Of a stretch of 8,216 nt of DNA, positions 7,068 to 8,216 are shown piece by piece (position 1 is the stretch's first letter; the number at the start of each line of letters is the position of its first letter). The position numbers and the translations under genes are program-made. The notes beneath the pieces were generated by a model. It saw only the letters and a program-made list of their open reading frames with translations, ran no database searches and had not been told where the DNA came from. This DNA is from CAYNUJ01 sp964573255 (GTDB lineage: Bacteria > Bacteroidota > Ignavibacteria > Ignavibacteriales > Melioribacteraceae): the NCBI GenBank assembly GCA_964573255.1, contig CAZNJB010000075.1, forward strand, positions 1-8,216, written 5' to 3'.

Positions 7068-7636
7068 GTCCATTGCCTCCTTACGAAATATGCGGTTGCG
7101 TATGCGCCGGCAAATACCATCAGCATAAACGCCCAGCCACCCACGCTAAGCATCGCACCGCCGGTTAAACCTTGACCGCTAGTACAGCCTCTTGCCATTT
7201 TAGCTCCTATTCCCATTAACGCACCCCCAGTGAATGCGAGTATTAAACGATTCTTATTCGATATTCTCGGACCTTTTTCAATCACAAGTTTATTCCTTCC
7301 TGCAATGACGCCGGAAATAAACCCGCCCACAAGAACGCCTAATATCTCAAATACTAACCAATCTTTAAGAGGACTCTGCGATCCGTCGCCGAGATAATTT
7401 TTATAGAACTCGTTATTCTGAGCATGTTCAGGAGCTACTTCATCAACTACAACTGCAACAACCGACGACATAGCACCCGAAGCTCCGAGTCCTCTTCCCA
7501 TTATAACGAATGTAAGCGTCAATACTATTCCAAGTCCAATACCCACCAAATATGGGTTCCAATAATGCTTGGGTAGTAATTCATCTGCTCTTACATTATC
7601 TTCGAGATGATGTGAAAACCATTCTTTAACTTTCAT
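7064..7636 (-). CDS. YeeE/YedE-family membrane protein, half-size (first subunit)
   Basis: The protein has 190 residues. A hydrophilic N-terminus of about 28 residues (His- and acid-containing) is followed by about four membrane segments (about 29-50, 93-113, 131-148, 160-183) and a polar periplasmic or cytoplasmic stretch (about 66-92). The family motif is ARGCTSGQGLTGGAMLSVGGW, with Cys151 as the only cysteine; this loop corresponds to a thiosulfate-contacting re-entrant loop in structurally studied YeeE/TsuA proteins. Its start at 7636 has GGAG (7645-7648) 8 bases upstream. It lies 20 bases after the NrfD stop, and its own TGA overlaps the next start, so it is co-translated with the second half. 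Likely role: one half of a split sulfur-compound transporter. Selenium-related transport is another known suggestion for the family. Confidence 0.9.
   Translation of the reverse strand: MKVKEWFSHHLEDNVRADELLPKHYWNPYLVGIGLGIVLTLTFVIMGRGLGASGAMSSVVAVVVDEVAPEHAQNNEFYKNYLGDGSQSPLKDWLVFEILGVLVGGFISGVIAGRNKLVIEKGPRISNKNRLILAFTGGALMGIGAKMARGCTSGQGLTGGAMLSVGGWAFMLMVFAGAYATAYFVRRQWT
7076..7082 (-). promoter_or_regulatory. Shine-Dalgarno that decides the start of the second YeeE gene
   Basis: The minus strand reads AAGGAGG. It is 2 bases from an ATG at 7073-7071 but 8 bases from the ATG at 7067-7065, which also overlaps the preceding TGA. The spacing favours 7067 as the true start. Confidence 0.7.
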
Positions 7637-7656
7637 AATTTATACTCCGTTTAATA

Positions 7657-8133
7657 CTAGAACCATTGGCTATATTGTCCTGCCGAAACTATTACAAATC
7701 TCAATATCAGTCCTCCAACCAAAACCATTAAAGGAGGAATTGGAGTGGATTTAATTTTGTTATTTATCATCAGCAATTGAAGTAACAGGGGAACTACAAT
7801 TCCTATCCCAATCACAAATACCCAAAAGACAGCGGCAAAAGGACCATCCAATATTAGATGCGCAGCTTTTGAGTGTACCTGAGATGCTGTTGTTAATCCT
7901 ATAATCAACATAGCAATAACAAAAAGCTCTATAATTAGAAAAACATTATCCGCTTTTATTAAAAATTTGTGTTCATATTCATTTTTTGTAATTAAGTGTA
8001 TAAAAGCCGCAGCACCGGATAATCCCGACATTAAAAACAGGAGCCAAAGTACTGATGAACTCCAAAGTGGACGCGCGCCTAATGAACTGAGTAATATTCC
8101 CGTATACATTCCAACCATTGCGCCCAATGTCAT
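7657..8133 (-). CDS. NrfD/PsrC-type membrane anchor, C-terminal part only
   Basis: The 158 residues carry about five hydrophobic helices and match the C-terminal half of NrfD/PsrC proteins, the quinone-reactive membrane anchors of polysulfide, thiosulfate, tetrathionate and nitrite reductase complexes. The hallmark MVGMYTGILLSSLGARPLW (near residues 7-25) is normally mid-protein, after about four earlier helices. Similarity continues upstream of the ATG (LAVKLIAGVN, 8134-8163), but an in-frame TAA lies at 8173-8175, so the N-terminal half is not in this frame. GGAG at 8139-8142 is 5 bases from the ATG, so restart there is possible. There is no cysteine. It heads the visible part of the YeeE-YeeE-rhodanese operon. 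The gene is either frameshifted, genuinely split, or affected by sequence error. Molybdoenzyme and iron-sulfur partners would be expected beyond 8216. Confidence 0.78.
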   Translation of the reverse strand: MTLGAMVGMYTGILLSSLGARPLWSSSVLWLLFLMSGLSGAAAFIHLITKNEYEHKFLIKADNVFLIIELFVIAMLIIGLTTASQVHSKAAHLILDGPFAAVFWVFVIGIGIVVPLLLQLLMINNKIKSTPIPPLMVLVGGLILRFVIVSAGQYSQWF

Positions 8134-8135
8134 AT

Positions 8136-8216
8136 TTACTCCGGCGATAAGTTTAACTGCAAGATTGTATGTTTAAAAGTAAAAAAGGACATCCTCGCTG
8201 CAAAATTATAATAATC
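8136..8216 (-). CDS. Possible N-terminal portion of the NrfD gene in another frame, 5'-partial
   Basis: Reading the minus strand from base 8216 gives 26 open codons (containing FAARMSFFTFKHTI) that end with TAA at 8136-8138, two bases before the ATG of the NrfD fragment. The overlap geometry (GGAG, TAA, then ATG) is like a coupled gene junction. It would also fit the upstream half of NrfD separated by a single-base shift. The piece is too short for a firm family match. Confidence 0.35.
   Translation of the reverse strand, partial: DYYNFAARMSFFTFKHTILQLNLSPE

Noticed and set aside
1..8216. CRISPR array, tRNA, rRNA or integrase-linked attachment site
   Set aside because: Reading both strands showed no regularly spaced direct repeats, no cloverleaf-like GC-rich segment and no recombinase gene.

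Overview
The window most likely comes from an Ignavibacteria-type bacterium (Bacteroidota/Chlorobiota/Ignavibacteriota group). The DNA is AT-rich. The first gene ends in a type IX secretion (T9SS) type A sorting domain of the 'YQNYPNPFNPST ... GLSSGIYIYRL' style that is abundant in that group. Intergenic DNA is very AT-rich. The phospholipid operon has no clear Shine-Dalgarno sites, while the sulfur operon has good ones. No rRNA, tRNA, CRISPR array or intact insertion sequence was seen. The taxonomic call is an inference.

Layout, + strand: (1) 1-1782, the 3' part of a secreted zinc carboxypeptidase (M14, cytosolic-carboxypeptidase-like) followed by a golvesin/xanthan-lyase-type domain and a T9SS sorting domain. 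Its start lies before the window. (2) 1783-2314, a gene-free AT-rich gap with weak hairpins and possible promoters. (3) 2315-5600, a tightly coupled three-gene operon: glycerophosphodiester phosphodiesterase, a cytoplasmic alpha/beta hydrolase, and FAD-dependent glycerol-3-phosphate dehydrogenase (glpD). The junctions are TAATG and ATGA. Together the genes could take lipid head groups to dihydroxyacetone phosphate and feed electrons to quinone. The hydrolase substrate is a guess.

Layout, - strand (read from 8216 down to 5821): the C-terminal half of an NrfD/PsrC-type quinone-reactive membrane anchor, two half-size YeeE/YedE membrane proteins, and a membrane-anchored rhodanese-like protein. 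This looks like the end of a sulfur-compound operon (thiosulfate or polysulfide uptake plus reduction or oxidation); the catalytic molybdoenzyme and iron-sulfur subunits would be expected just beyond 8216. The YeeE pair and the rhodanese-like protein each contain exactly one cysteine. The rhodanese-like protein has serine in place of its catalytic cysteine, and its only cysteine is the very last residue.

The two operons converge on a 220-base spacer (5601-5820) with an AT-rich hairpin. The main oddities are the broken or split NrfD gene at the right edge, the cysteine-less rhodanese loop, and the lipase embedded between the GDPD and glpD genes.
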